This document shows, in pieces, positions 9,130 to 18,015 of a stretch of DNA of 64,000 nucleotides (position 1 is its first letter; every line of letters starts with the position of its first letter). The stretch is from positions 62,001-126,000 of the forward strand of contig NZ_WPNZ01000026.1 in assembly GCF_009755605.1 (NCBI RefSeq), in the 5' to 3' direction. Origin of the DNA: Streptomyces typhae. GTDB lineage: Bacteria > Actinomycetota > Actinomycetes > Streptomycetales > Streptomycetaceae. Below the pieces are notes generated by a model. That model saw nothing but the letters and a program-made list of their open reading frames with translations, was not told the origin of the DNA and did not search any database. A program made the translations under genes and the position numbers.

Positions 9130-11307
9130 TTGAACGCCACCCCCGCATCCGACGGCTGTCCCCCGCCCAACCCATCGGGAGCGCGCGGCACGCAATCCCC
9201 GAAGCCCTCACAAGCTCCGCAGCCCTCCCAGGCCCCGGGAACCGCGGAGCCCCGCACGGTCCCACGGCAGAAGAGCCGCAGCCTGGAGGCCGGGGTCCCG
9301 CGCCCCAGCACGGCCGACCACCGCGACCTCCTCGACCACCCCGACCCGCACACGGCCGCACAGGCCGCGGCCGTCGAGAACCTGCTGCGCTGCTGGGTAC
9401 GGGAGAAGGGCATCGCCGCACCGGAGCAGGGCGCCCTGCGCGTCCCCCTCGAAAGCAGCGGCACCGCCCTCCTCGTCCCCGTGGACTACTGGTCCCCGAC
9501 CGGCTGGCACCGCTTCGGCCTGCCCTACCTGGAGGACGGCCCCAACACCGCACCTCCCGCCGACGCCGTAACCGTCGCCGCCCTCCTCAGCCGGGAAACA
9601 GCCCACACGACGGTGCCCCACCCGGCCGAGTCCCGCCTGGCCGAGTCCCACCCGGCCGAGTCCCACGCGATCGAGCCCGACGGGCCAGAGCCCGACGGAA
9701 CCGATCCCGAGGGGTACGAGCCCGACGGAACCGATCCCGACGAGGTCGAGGCCAACGGGACCGAGGCCGACAGGACTGAAGCCAACGTCGCCGTGCGGGG
9801 CGCGTCCCGGACCAGGGCCGCCCCCACCACCCCCACCACCCACGAAGCCACCGACGGCGCCGACCTCGTCGCCCGCGTCGCCGACTCCGTCCGCCGCACC
9901 GCCGACTTCATCAGCGACCGCCGCAACCACCCCGCGGACACCCCCGACCGCTTCCTCGCCGCCGAACAGTCCCTGCTCCTCGGCCACCCCCTGCACCCGA
10001 CCCCGAAGAGCCGCGAAGGCCTCTCCGACAGCGAATCGCGGCTCTACTCACCCGAGCTGCGCGGCGCCTTCCCCCTGCACTGGCTCGCCGTCCACCCCTC
10101 GGTGCTCGTCATGGACTCGGCCTGGACCGAACGCGGCCGCACCATCCCGGCCGACCGGCTCACGGCCCGCCTGGCCGGCCCCGACCTGACCCTGCCGGAC
10201 GGACACGCGGCCCTGCCCGCGCACCCCTGGCAGATCCGGGAACTCCGCCACCGCCCCGAAACCGCCGCCCTCCTGGACGCCGGTCTCCTCAAGGACCTCG
10301 GACCCCACGGGGACCCCTGGCACCCCACCTCCTCCGTACGCACCGTCTACCGCTCCGGCACCCCCGCGATGCTGAAGCTGTCGCTCGCCCTGCGCATCAC
10401 CAACTCCCGCCGTGAGAACCTCCGCAAGGAACTCCACCGCGGCGTCGAGGTCCACCGGCTGCTCCGCAGCGGCCTCGCCGAACAATGGCAAGCCGCCCAC
10501 CCCGGCTTCGACGTGGTGCGCGACCCGGCCTGGCTCGCCGTCACCGGACCCGACGGCGAAGCAGTCACCGGCTGCGACGTGATGATCCGGCACAACCCGT
10601 TCCGCCCCGACGACGACGCCACCTGCGTCGCGGGCCTCGTCTCGCCCAGGCCCGACCCCCACGCCACCGGGCACGACCGGACGCCCACGCGCTCCCGGCT
10701 CGCCGCGATCATCACCAGGCTCGCCGGCCGGACCGGCCGCCCCCGCGGAGCCGTCGCCACGGAGTGGTTCCTGCGCTACCTCCAGAGCGTCGTACGCCCC
10801 GTACTCTGGCTGGACAGCGAAGCAGGCGTCGCCCTGGAGGCCCACCAGCAGAACACCCTCCTGCTGCTCGACCCCGACGGCTGGCCCACCGGCGGCCGTT
10901 ACCGCGACAACCAGGGCTACTACTTCCGTGAGTCCCGCCGCGGCGAGCTCGACAAACGGCTCCCCGGCATCGGACAGGTCAGCGACACCTTCGTCTCCGA
11001 CGCGGTCACCGACGAACGCTTCGCCTACTACCTCGGCATCAACAACGTGCTCGGCCTCGTCGGAGCGCTCGGCGCGGAACGCCTCGCCGACGAACGCATC
11101 CTGCTCGCCGCGTTCCGCCGCTTCCTCAGAGACACCGCCTCGGGACCCGACCGGCTCCGCACCCCCCTCCCCGCGCGGCTGCTCGACTCACCCGTGCTGC
11201 GATGCAAGGCCAACCTGCTGACCCGGCTCCACGGCCTCGACGAACTCGTCGGCCCCGTCGACACCCAATCCGTCTACGTCACCATCCCCAACCCCCTGCA
11301 CGCATGA
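9130..11307 (+). CDS. IucA/IucC-family siderophore synthetase 1
   Basis: 725-residue NIS synthetase, which joins a citrate-type carboxylate to an amine through an acyl-adenylate. Family motifs: LPAHPWQI, SSVRTVYR, KLSLALRITNSRRE, the nucleotide/carboxylate region HQQNTLLLLDPDG and the ending TIPNPLHA. The TTG at 9130 is chosen because AAGGAA sits six bases upstream; the frame open to 8380 runs through low-complexity repeats. Residues about 156-246 are an insertion of acidic repeats (PDGTDPDE-like) unlike the family. The N-terminal 70 residues are also Pro/Ser-rich and probably disordered. Confidence 0.88.
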   Translation: MNATPASDGCPPPNPSGARGTQSPKPSQAPQPSQAPGTAEPRTVPRQKSRSLEAGVPRPSTADHRDLLDHPDPHTAAQAAAVENLLRCWVREKGIAAPEQGALRVPLESSGTALLVPVDYWSPTGWHRFGLPYLEDGPNTAPPADAVTVAALLSRETAHTTVPHPAESRLAESHPAESHAIEPDGPEPDGTDPEGYEPDGTDPDEVEANGTEADRTEANVAVRGASRTRAAPTTPTTHEATDGADLVARVADSVRRTADFISDRRNHPADTPDRFLAAEQSLLLGHPLHPTPKSREGLSDSESRLYSPELRGAFPLHWLAVHPSVLVMDSAWTERGRTIPADRLTARLAGPDLTLPDGHAALPAHPWQIRELRHRPETAALLDAGLLKDLGPHGDPWHPTSSVRTVYRSGTPAMLKLSLALRITNSRRENLRKELHRGVEVHRLLRSGLAEQWQAAHPGFDVVRDPAWLAVTGPDGEAVTGCDVMIRHNPFRPDDDATCVAGLVSPRPDPHATGHDRTPTRSRLAAIITRLAGRTGRPRGAVATEWFLRYLQSVVRPVLWLDSEAGVALEAHQQNTLLLLDPDGWPTGGRYRDNQGYYFRESRRGELDKRLPGIGQVSDTFVSDAVTDERFAYYLGINNVLGLVGALGAERLADERILLAAFRRFLRDTASGPDRLRTPLPARLLDSPVLRCKANLLTRLHGLDELVGPVDTQSVYVTIPNPLHA

Positions 11308-11477
11308 CCCCCCATCACACCGCGTCCAGCACCTGCGCCCCCGCTCCCCGCGGCGGCGCACACCCCCTTCTTTGCGCCACTGGCAGCAGCGCCCCCTTCC
11401 CCCGCCGATGACCATGACCCCTTCCTGAGGACCAGGCCCACCCCTGCCGCATCCCCACCTCCGAGAGGAGCGACGTC

Positions 11478-12353
11478 GTGCCTCCCCCCGACGCGAGAAC
11501 CGACGCGAGCACCGCGAGCACCGACGCCGGAACCGAGCCCGCCACCGCGGCCGCCACGGACGGCGAAGACACCCTGGATCTGCGGTTGCCCGACGAACTC
11601 GTCGCGCTCATCACCGACAGCGGTGAACACACCTCGCTCCTCACCCACGGAGCTCCCGCCGTTCCCGGATCTCCCGGAACCACGGAAGCCCTCGAAAACC
11701 CCGAGGACCCCCCACCCCTCGGCCGCGCGGCGGCACCCGCACCCGCACCCGCACCCGCAGCCACGGCCGACCCGGTGCGCGGCGCCCTGCTCGACCACAT
11801 CGCCACCTGGGGCCCGGTCACCACCGGCCCGGGTGTCTTCCAGCTCGTACCCGTCCGCCTCGAACGCGACCTCCGCCTCATCAGCCGGTGGATGAACGAC
11901 CCCGCCGTGGCGGCTTTCTGGGAACTGGCGGGCCCCGCTTCCGTCACCGAGGCACATCTGCTGCCCCAGCTCGAAGGCGACGGCCGCAGCGTCCCCTGCC
12001 TCGGCGTCCTGGACGGCACCCCCATGAGCTACTGGGAGATCTACCGCGCCGACCTGGACCCACTGGCCCGCCACTACCCCGCACGCCCCCACGACACCGG
12101 GATCCACCTCCTCGTCGGGCAGGTGTCCGACCGCGGCCGCGGCCTCGGCAGCACCCTGCTGCGGGCGACAGCCGATCTCGTACTCGACCACCGGCCGTCC
12201 TGCGCACGGGTCGTGGCGGAGCCCGACCTGCGCAACACTCCCTCCGTCTCCGCCTTCCTCAGCGGCGGTTTCCGCTTCGCCGCCGAGGTGGATCTGCCCG
12301 ACAAGCGCGCGGCGCTCATGATCCGCGACAGAGCCCTGCGCGCCGTGCTCTGA
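11478..12353 (+). CDS. GNAT acetyltransferase, siderophore-associated type
   Basis: 291 residues. The C-terminal ~170 residues (from FQLVPVRLERD, about 120) form a GNAT domain of the type seen next to IucA/IucC enzymes (RhbD/IucB-like), with DTGIHLLVGQVSDRGRGLG as acetyl-CoA-binding region. It would acylate an amine or hydroxylamine of the siderophore precursor. The first ~115 residues are Ala/Pro/Thr-rich with an (AP)n run and are probably disordered. GTG start with GAGAGGAG seven bases upstream. Position between the two synthetases supports co-function. Confidence 0.82.
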   Translation: MPPPDARTDASTASTDAGTEPATAAATDGEDTLDLRLPDELVALITDSGEHTSLLTHGAPAVPGSPGTTEALENPEDPPPLGRAAAPAPAPAPAATADPVRGALLDHIATWGPVTTGPGVFQLVPVRLERDLRLISRWMNDPAVAAFWELAGPASVTEAHLLPQLEGDGRSVPCLGVLDGTPMSYWEIYRADLDPLARHYPARPHDTGIHLLVGQVSDRGRGLGSTLLRATADLVLDHRPSCARVVAEPDLRNTPSVSAFLSGGFRFAAEVDLPDKRAALMIRDRALRAVL

Positions 12354-12418
12354 CCCTCGCCCGACACACCTCCAGCACACCGCTCCACCCGATCCGGTTC
12401 CCTCCCCGAGGAGTCCCC

Positions 12419-14479
12419 GTGCCGAATCCTTCCGATCCCGCGACATCGCGCGGCCCCTTCGACCTCTACGACCCGCCCGAGCTGACCGGCGAACGCTGGG
12501 AGGCGGCAGGCCGCCGACTTCTCGCCAAGATCGTCGGTGAGTTCGCGTACGAAGAAATCCTGCGGCCGGTACGCGTCGTACGGGGCGCCGCCCCGGGGCA
12601 GGAGAGAGCCGCTGCCGTGATCGAGGCACGGAGCGCCGACGCGCAGAAGGGGGAGGGCGCGTACACGGCCGGGGACGAGGGCGCAGGCGCGGTAGAGGAG
12701 GAGGAAGAAGCGGTAGAGGAGGAGGAAGAAGAAGCGGTAGAGGAGGAGACGGAGGAAGGGGAGGGAGTCGCCGACGCCGCCGCGCACGAAGGCCTCGTCG
12801 CCGCCACCTACACCGTCCTCCTCGACGAGCCCGCAGCGCCGGGAGGCCCCCGCCCCCGCCTCACCTTCCGTGCCCGTCGCGCCTCGTACGGAAGCTGGCG
12901 CGTGGAACCGGAGAGCCTGACCCTCACCGACACCGACGGCCACCCACGCCCCTGTACCGACCCGCTGCGCTTCCTCACCGCGGCCCGCCGCACCCTCGAA
13001 CTCGACGGCGCCACCCTCGGCCACCTCATCCGCGAACTGACGGTGACCCTGAGCGCCGACACCCGGCTCGACCACGGCGCCCTGACCGCGGGACAGCTCG
13101 CCGACCTCGGCTACGCGGAACTCGAAGGCCACCAGACCGGCCACCCCTGGCTCGTCCTCAACAAGGGCCGCATCGGCTTCTCCGCGACGGATGCGCGGCA
13201 GTGGGCCCCCGAGGCCCGTACCCCCACCGCCATCCCCTGGATCGCCGTGCACACGGCCATCGCCACCTACCGGGGCGTTCCGGGCCTGGCCGCCCCGGAC
13301 GACCTGTACGCCGGGGAGCTCGACCCCGCCACCAGGGAGACGTACGAGGCCATACTTCGCGCACGCGGTCTCGAACCGCGGGAGTACCTGTACCTGCCGG
13401 TGCACCCCTGGCAGTGGGACGACGTCGTGCTGCCCCTCTTCGCACCGTCCGTGGCCGCCGGAATGATCGTTCCGCTGCCCTCGGACGGTGATCTGCGTCT
13501 GCCCCAGCAGTCCATCCGGACCTTCTTGAACACCACCCGCCCCGAGCGTCACACGGTCAAGCTGCCGCTCTCGGTCCTCAACACCTTGGTCTGGCGGGGT
13601 CTGCCCACCGAGCGCACGCTCGCCGCGGCCGCCGTCACCTCCTGGGTGCGGGCCCTGCGCGACAGCGACCCCTTCCTGCGGGACGAGTGCCGGGTGATCC
13701 TCCTCGGAGAGGTCGCGTCCGTGGCCGTCGAGCACCCGGTGTACGACTCGCTGCCGGAAGTTCCCTACCAGTACAAGGAACTGTTGGGCGCGATCTGGCG
13801 CGAGCCCCTGACGCGCCACCTCGCGCCGGGGGAGCGCGCCCGCACCCTCGCCGCGCTGCTGCACACCGATCCACAGGGCCGCGCCTTCGTGGCCGAGCTA
13901 GTCGACCGCTCCGGCATGACGCCCACCACCTGGCTGACGCACCTGTTCGCCGCGCTGCTCCCGCCCCTCCTGCAGTTCCTGTACCGCTACGGAACGGTCT
14001 TCTCCCCGCACGGCGAGAACGCCATCGTCGTCTTCGACGAGAAGGACGTCCCCGTACGCCTCGCGGTCAAGGACTTCGTGGACGACGTCAACGTCAGCGC
14101 GGAACCCGTGGCGGAGCACGCCTCCATGCCCGACGACGTGCGGGACATCCTGCTGACCGAGCCCCCGGCCTTCCTGACCCAGTTCATCCACGCCGGGCTC
14201 TTCGTCGGTGTCTTCCGCTATCTCGCGCCGCTCTGCGAGGAACAACTGGGAGTCCCCGAAGGGGACTTCTGGGCCCTGGTCCGGGCCGAGATCCTGCGCC
14301 ATCAGGCGCGCGCCCCGGAGCTGAAGGAACGCTACGAGCTGTTCGACCTGCTCACACCCCGTATCGAGCGCCTGTGCCTGAACCGCAACCGGCTCCACCT
14401 CGACGGCTACCGCGACCGCGCCGAGCGCCCGCACGCCGCCGTCCACGGGTCCGTGCCCAACCCGCTGCACCAGCCTTGA
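12419..14479 (+). CDS. IucA/IucC-family siderophore synthetase 2
   Basis: 686-residue NIS synthetase. Visible motifs: LVLNKGRIGFS, YLPVHPWQWDD, QQSIRTFLNTT, the catalytic region SPHGENAIVVFDE followed by LAVKDFVDDVNVS (IucC-like), and the ending SVPNPLHQP. GTG at 12419 with CGAGGAG five bases upstream. Residues about 74-119 are an insert with a nearly uninterrupted glutamate run (EEEEEAVEEEEEEAVEEE), absent from the family as I know it. Last gene of the operon; dinG follows after 49 bp with its own promoter. It probably attaches the second amine to the citrate scaffold. Confidence 0.88.
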   Translation: MPNPSDPATSRGPFDLYDPPELTGERWEAAGRRLLAKIVGEFAYEEILRPVRVVRGAAPGQERAAAVIEARSADAQKGEGAYTAGDEGAGAVEEEEEAVEEEEEEAVEEETEEGEGVADAAAHEGLVAATYTVLLDEPAAPGGPRPRLTFRARRASYGSWRVEPESLTLTDTDGHPRPCTDPLRFLTAARRTLELDGATLGHLIRELTVTLSADTRLDHGALTAGQLADLGYAELEGHQTGHPWLVLNKGRIGFSATDARQWAPEARTPTAIPWIAVHTAIATYRGVPGLAAPDDLYAGELDPATRETYEAILRARGLEPREYLYLPVHPWQWDDVVLPLFAPSVAAGMIVPLPSDGDLRLPQQSIRTFLNTTRPERHTVKLPLSVLNTLVWRGLPTERTLAAAAVTSWVRALRDSDPFLRDECRVILLGEVASVAVEHPVYDSLPEVPYQYKELLGAIWREPLTRHLAPGERARTLAALLHTDPQGRAFVAELVDRSGMTPTTWLTHLFAALLPPLLQFLYRYGTVFSPHGENAIVVFDEKDVPVRLAVKDFVDDVNVSAEPVAEHASMPDDVRDILLTEPPAFLTQFIHAGLFVGVFRYLAPLCEEQLGVPEGDFWALVRAEILRHQARAPELKERYELFDLLTPRIERLCLNRNRLHLDGYRDRAERPHAAVHGSVPNPLHQP

Positions 14480-14496
14480 TCGCCGCGTTGTCAGCG

Positions 14497-14519
14497 TTGT
14501 CAGTGGGGCGTCGTAGGGT
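14497..14519 (+). promoter_or_regulatory. PafBC/RecA-NDp-type DNA damage promoter of dinG
   Basis: TTGTCAGTG (14497-14505), eight bases, then TAGGGT (14514-14519): an exact match to the actinobacterial RecA-independent damage motif TTGTCRGTG-N8-TAnnnT. The dinG ATG is nine bases further, so the transcript would be nearly leaderless. Confidence 0.8.
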
Positions 14520-14528
14520 GGTCGAGCT

Positions 14529-16604
14529 ATGACGAAGCCCTCCCTCCCCGAGCTCCTGCACGCCGCTGTCGCCGCCGTGGGCGGCACGGAGCGGCCCGGC
14601 CAGGTCACGATGGCCGAGACCGTCGCCGAGGCGATCGACGACGGCTCCCACGTCCTTGTCCAGGCCGGCACCGGCACCGGCAAGTCCCTCGGCTATCTGG
14701 TGCCCGCCCTGGCGCACGGGGAGCGGGTCGTCGTCGCGACGGCCACCCTCGCCCTGCAGCGTCAGCTGGTGGAACGCGACCTGCCGCGCACGGTGGACGC
14801 GCTGCATCCGCTGCTGCGCCGCCGCCCCGAGTTCGCCATGCTCAAGGGCCGGTCGAACTACCTGTGCCTGCACCGCCTCCACGAAGGCATGCCGCAGGAC
14901 GAGGAGGAGGGCCTCTTCGACCAGTTCGAGGCGGCGGCGCCCACCAGCAAGCTGGGCCGGGACCTGCTGCGCATGCGGGACTGGGCCGACGAGACGGAGA
15001 CCGGAGACCGCGACAACCTCACCCCTGGCGTCTCCGACCGCGCCTGGGCGCAGGTCTCGGTATCCTCCCGGGAGTGCCTCGGCGCCTCGAAGTGCGCGTA
15101 CGGCCAGGAGTGCTTCGCCGAGATGGCCCGCGAGCGGGCGAAGCTCTCCGAGGTGGTGGTCACCAACCACGCACTGCTCGCGATCGACGCCATCGAAGGA
15201 GCCCCGGTCCTGCCCCAGCACGAGGTGCTCATCGTGGACGAGGCCCATGAGCTGGTCTCCCGCGTCACCGGAGTGGCCACCGGCGAGCTCACGCCAGGAC
15301 AGGTCAACCGCGCGGTGCGCCGAGCGGCGAAGCTCGTCAACGAAAAGGCCGCGGATCAGCTCCAAACCGCCGCAGAGGGCTTCGAGCGGCTCATGGAGCT
15401 GGCACTGCCAGGACGCCTCGAAGAGGTGCCGGAGGACCTCGGCTATGCCCTGATGGCCCTGCGGGACGCCTCCCGCACGGTCATCTCGGCCCTCGGCTCC
15501 ACCCGTGACAAGTCCGTCCAGGACGAGGACGCGGTCCGCAAGCAGGCCCTGGCCGCCGTGGAGTCGATCCACGACGTGTCGGAGCGCATCACGAACGGCT
15601 CCGAGTACGACGTCGTGTGGTACGAGCGCCACGACCGCTTCGGCGCCTCCCTGAGAGTGGCGCCCATGTCCGTGTCGGGCCTGCTCCGCGAGAAGCTCTT
15701 CACGGACCGCTCGGTGATCCTCACGTCGGCCACGCTCAAGCTCGGCGGGGACTTCAACGGCGTCGGCGCCTCGCTGGGACTCGCCCCTGAGGGCACCCGC
15801 TCCGAGGACGCCCCCGTCTGGAAGGGCGTCGACGTCGGCTCGCCCTTCGACTATCGCAAACAGGGCATTCTGTACGTGGCGCAGCACCTGGCCCGGCCGG
15901 GGCGTGACGGCACGCGCGACGACATGCTGGATGAGCTCACGGAGCTGATCCAGGCGGCCGGCGGGCGGACGCTCGGCCTGTTCTCCTCGATGCGGGCCGC
16001 GCAGTCCGCGGCCGAGGAGCTGCGGGGGAGGCTCGACATGCCGATCCTGCTGCAGGGCGAGGAGACGCTGGGCGAGCTGATCAAGGCGTTCGCGGCGGAC
16101 ACCCAGACCTGTCTCTTCGGCACGCTGTCGCTGTGGCAGGGCGTCGACGTACCGGGAACGAGCTGTCAGCTGGTCGTCATGGACAAGATCCCCTTCCCGC
16201 GCCCCGACGATCCGCTGATGAGCGCCCGGCAGAAGGCCGTGGACGACGCGGGCGGGAACGGTTTCATGGCGGTCGCGGCGACGCACGCGGCACTGCTGAT
16301 GGCCCAGGGAGCCGGCCGGCTCGTCCGGGCGTCGGGGGACCGCGGTGTGGTGGCGATCCTGGACCCGCGCCTGGCCACGGCCCGCTACGGAAGCTATCTG
16401 CGGGCTTCCCTGCCGGACTTCTGGTACACGACGGACCGTAATCAGGTGCGTCGTTCCCTGGCGGCGATCGACGCGACGGCGAAGGTGACGGACGCGAAGG
16501 CGGCGCATGCGAAGGGCGCGAATGCCGAGGGCGTGGACGCGCGAGGCGCGGGCGCGAAGGGCGCGGCTGTGGAGGATGCCGCTGTGGAGGACGCTGAGGC
16601 CTAG
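14529..16604 (+). CDS. dinG: DinG/XPD-family ATP-dependent DNA helicase
   Basis: 691-residue superfamily 2 helicase of the DinG/YoaA group, which unwinds DNA and DNA-RNA structures in damage repair. Walker A GTGTGKS at 47-53, DEAH at 237-240, and an Fe-S cluster region between them with cysteines in NYLCLHR, REC, SKC and QEC. The C-terminal helicase half includes TLSLWQGVDVPG and QGAGRLVR, the last matching motif VI. The final 45 residues are an Ala/Lys/Gly repeat tail (AKVTDAKAAHAKGANAE). Convergent with lexA; likely damage-inducible from its promoter motif. Confidence 0.93.
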   Translation: MTKPSLPELLHAAVAAVGGTERPGQVTMAETVAEAIDDGSHVLVQAGTGTGKSLGYLVPALAHGERVVVATATLALQRQLVERDLPRTVDALHPLLRRRPEFAMLKGRSNYLCLHRLHEGMPQDEEEGLFDQFEAAAPTSKLGRDLLRMRDWADETETGDRDNLTPGVSDRAWAQVSVSSRECLGASKCAYGQECFAEMARERAKLSEVVVTNHALLAIDAIEGAPVLPQHEVLIVDEAHELVSRVTGVATGELTPGQVNRAVRRAAKLVNEKAADQLQTAAEGFERLMELALPGRLEEVPEDLGYALMALRDASRTVISALGSTRDKSVQDEDAVRKQALAAVESIHDVSERITNGSEYDVVWYERHDRFGASLRVAPMSVSGLLREKLFTDRSVILTSATLKLGGDFNGVGASLGLAPEGTRSEDAPVWKGVDVGSPFDYRKQGILYVAQHLARPGRDGTRDDMLDELTELIQAAGGRTLGLFSSMRAAQSAAEELRGRLDMPILLQGEETLGELIKAFAADTQTCLFGTLSLWQGVDVPGTSCQLVVMDKIPFPRPDDPLMSARQKAVDDAGGNGFMAVAATHAALLMAQGAGRLVRASGDRGVVAILDPRLATARYGSYLRASLPDFWYTTDRNQVRRSLAAIDATAKVTDAKAAHAKGANAEGVDARGAGAKGAAVEDAAVEDAEA

Positions 16605-16637
16605 TCCGGGCTCACGGCGCGCGGCCGGTGCCGTTCG

Positions 16638-16763
16638 GAGCGGCTCGGAGAAGAATCAGAGCGGCTCGGAAAGGATTCAGAGCGGCCCGGAGAGGATTCA
16701 GAGCGGCTCAGAGAAGAGTCGGAGCGGCTCGGAGGAGATTCGCAGGGGCTCGGAGAAGAGTCG
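16638..16763. repeat. Six tandem 21-bp repeats between dinG and lexA
   Basis: Six 21-bp units of the form GAGCGGCTCGGAGAAGAATCA fill most of the convergent dinG-lexA spacer (16605-16813). Units differ at 2-5 positions. No classical terminator hairpin is seen, so this array is what lies between the two transcripts. Confidence 0.92.
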
Positions 16764-16813
16764 AGCCCCGGAACCGGCGCAGTAGGTCCCGGGGCCCGGT
16801 CAGGGGCGGAGGC

Positions 16814-17599
16814 TCACACGCGGCGCAGGACCGCGACGACCTTGCCGAGGATGGTTGCCTCGTCGCCGGGGATCGGCTGGTACGCGGAGTTGTGCGGGAG
16901 CAGCCACACGTGCCCGTCCTCGCGCTTGAAGCGCTTGACGGTGGCCTCGCCGTCGAGCATGGCGGCGACGATGTCGCCGTTCTCGGCGACGGGCTGACGG
17001 CGGACCGTGACCCAGTCGCCGTCGCAGATGGCCGCCTCGATCATGGAGTCGCCGACGACCTTCAGGACGAAGAGCTCGCCGTCACCGACGAGCTGGCGGG
17101 GGAGGGGGAACACATCCTCGACGGACTCCTCGGCGAGGATCGGGCCACCGGCCGCGATGCGGCCGACCAGCGGCACATACGAGGCGGCGGGCTTGCCCGT
17201 GGTGTCGGCGGCCTGGGTGCTCGGCTGGTCGGAGCCGCGCACCTCGTACGCCCGGGGGCGGTGCGGGTCGCGGCGCAGGAAGCCCTTGCGTTCGAGGGCC
17301 ATGAGCTGGTGGGCCACCGACGAGGTGCTGGAGAGGCCGACCGCCTGCCCGATCTCCCGCATCGACGGCGGGTAACCACGCCGCTGCACCGAGTCCCTGA
17401 TGACTTCGATCACCCGGCGCTGGCGGTCGGTGAGCCCGGAGCTGTCCGCGCGGATCCCTGGAGGTCGGCCCGGCAGGGAGCGAGCGGGCTTGGGCCCCTC
17501 CTGGTTCGTGGCTGCGTCATTCATGGCATGCACCGGCTCGAATCGGCTCTGGGAGCGGTCCTGGGCACTGATGGTGGCGCTGTCTGCGGTGGTGGTCAC
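16814..17599 (-). CDS. lexA: SOS repressor LexA
   Basis: 261-residue LexA. The N-terminal winged helix (LTDRQRRVIEVIRDSVQRRG, PSMREIGQAVGLSS) is followed by the self-cleavage site A150-G151 in GRIAAGGP and the Ser-Lys dyad S185 (GDSM) and K222 (ATVKRF). It represses damage genes until RecA filaments trigger autocleavage. The N-terminus carries about 45 extra residues before the HTH, as is usual in Streptomyces; MNDAATNQ at residue 26 is an alternative start. An SOS box upstream indicates autoregulation. Confidence 0.97.
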   Translation of the reverse strand: MTTTADSATISAQDRSQSRFEPVHAMNDAATNQEGPKPARSLPGRPPGIRADSSGLTDRQRRVIEVIRDSVQRRGYPPSMREIGQAVGLSSTSSVAHQLMALERKGFLRRDPHRPRAYEVRGSDQPSTQAADTTGKPAASYVPLVGRIAAGGPILAEESVEDVFPLPRQLVGDGELFVLKVVGDSMIEAAICDGDWVTVRRQPVAENGDIVAAMLDGEATVKRFKREDGHVWLLPHNSAYQPIPGDEATILGKVVAVLRRV

Positions 17600-17666
17600 G
17601 TCGGTCGGCCCCTCTCGAGATGTTCTCCCTAGTTAGCCAACGGTAGTTGCTTTCGAAAGGTTGCGC

Positions 17667-17680
17667 CAAACACACGTTCG
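17667..17680 (-). promoter_or_regulatory. SOS box upstream of lexA
   Basis: On the minus strand CGAACGTGTGTTTG, matching the Gram-positive/actinobacterial SOS box CGAAC-N4-GTTYG. It is 68 bp upstream of the lexA start, so LexA probably represses its own gene. Confidence 0.85.
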
Positions 17681-17968
17681 AGTGAAAAATCGCAGATTAC
17701 CTGACGTGATCACGTGTCGAGGTGTATGGCTATCGCGCGAACCGAAAGAGAATTCGGTTCATTACGGTACGCTTCACCGCCGGGGTCCTGGCTCCGCCGG
17801 GTGGCACCCGCGCGAGGCTCCATAGTGCCACTTGGTGCACCGTCGGCCGGGTACCGGGTCCTTCCCGGTGGCGTCGGCTCAGGGCTGTGAGCGCGAGCGC
17901 CGGGGGCGCGGGCCTGTAGCACGAGGGCGCCCGCGGGCGACACGCGATGGTGCCGAAATTTACGGCAA

Positions 17969-17984
17969 ACCCCAGATCTAGTGG
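17969..17984 (+). promoter_or_regulatory. NrdR box 1
   Basis: ACCCCAGATCTAGTGG, an imperfect 16-bp palindrome. It pairs with a similar 16-mer exactly 31 bp downstream; tandem boxes at this spacing are the hallmark of NrdR operators. Confidence 0.72.
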
Positions 17985-17999
17985 TTGGATTGCAGCCGC

Positions 18000-18015
18000 A
18001 GCCCAGAAGTTGTGG
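18000..18015 (+). promoter_or_regulatory. NrdR box 2
   Basis: AGCCCAGAAGTTGTGG, identical to box 1 at 12 of 16 positions and in the same orientation, 31 bp away (three helical turns). Both lie upstream of the putative -10 at 18047. Confidence 0.68.
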
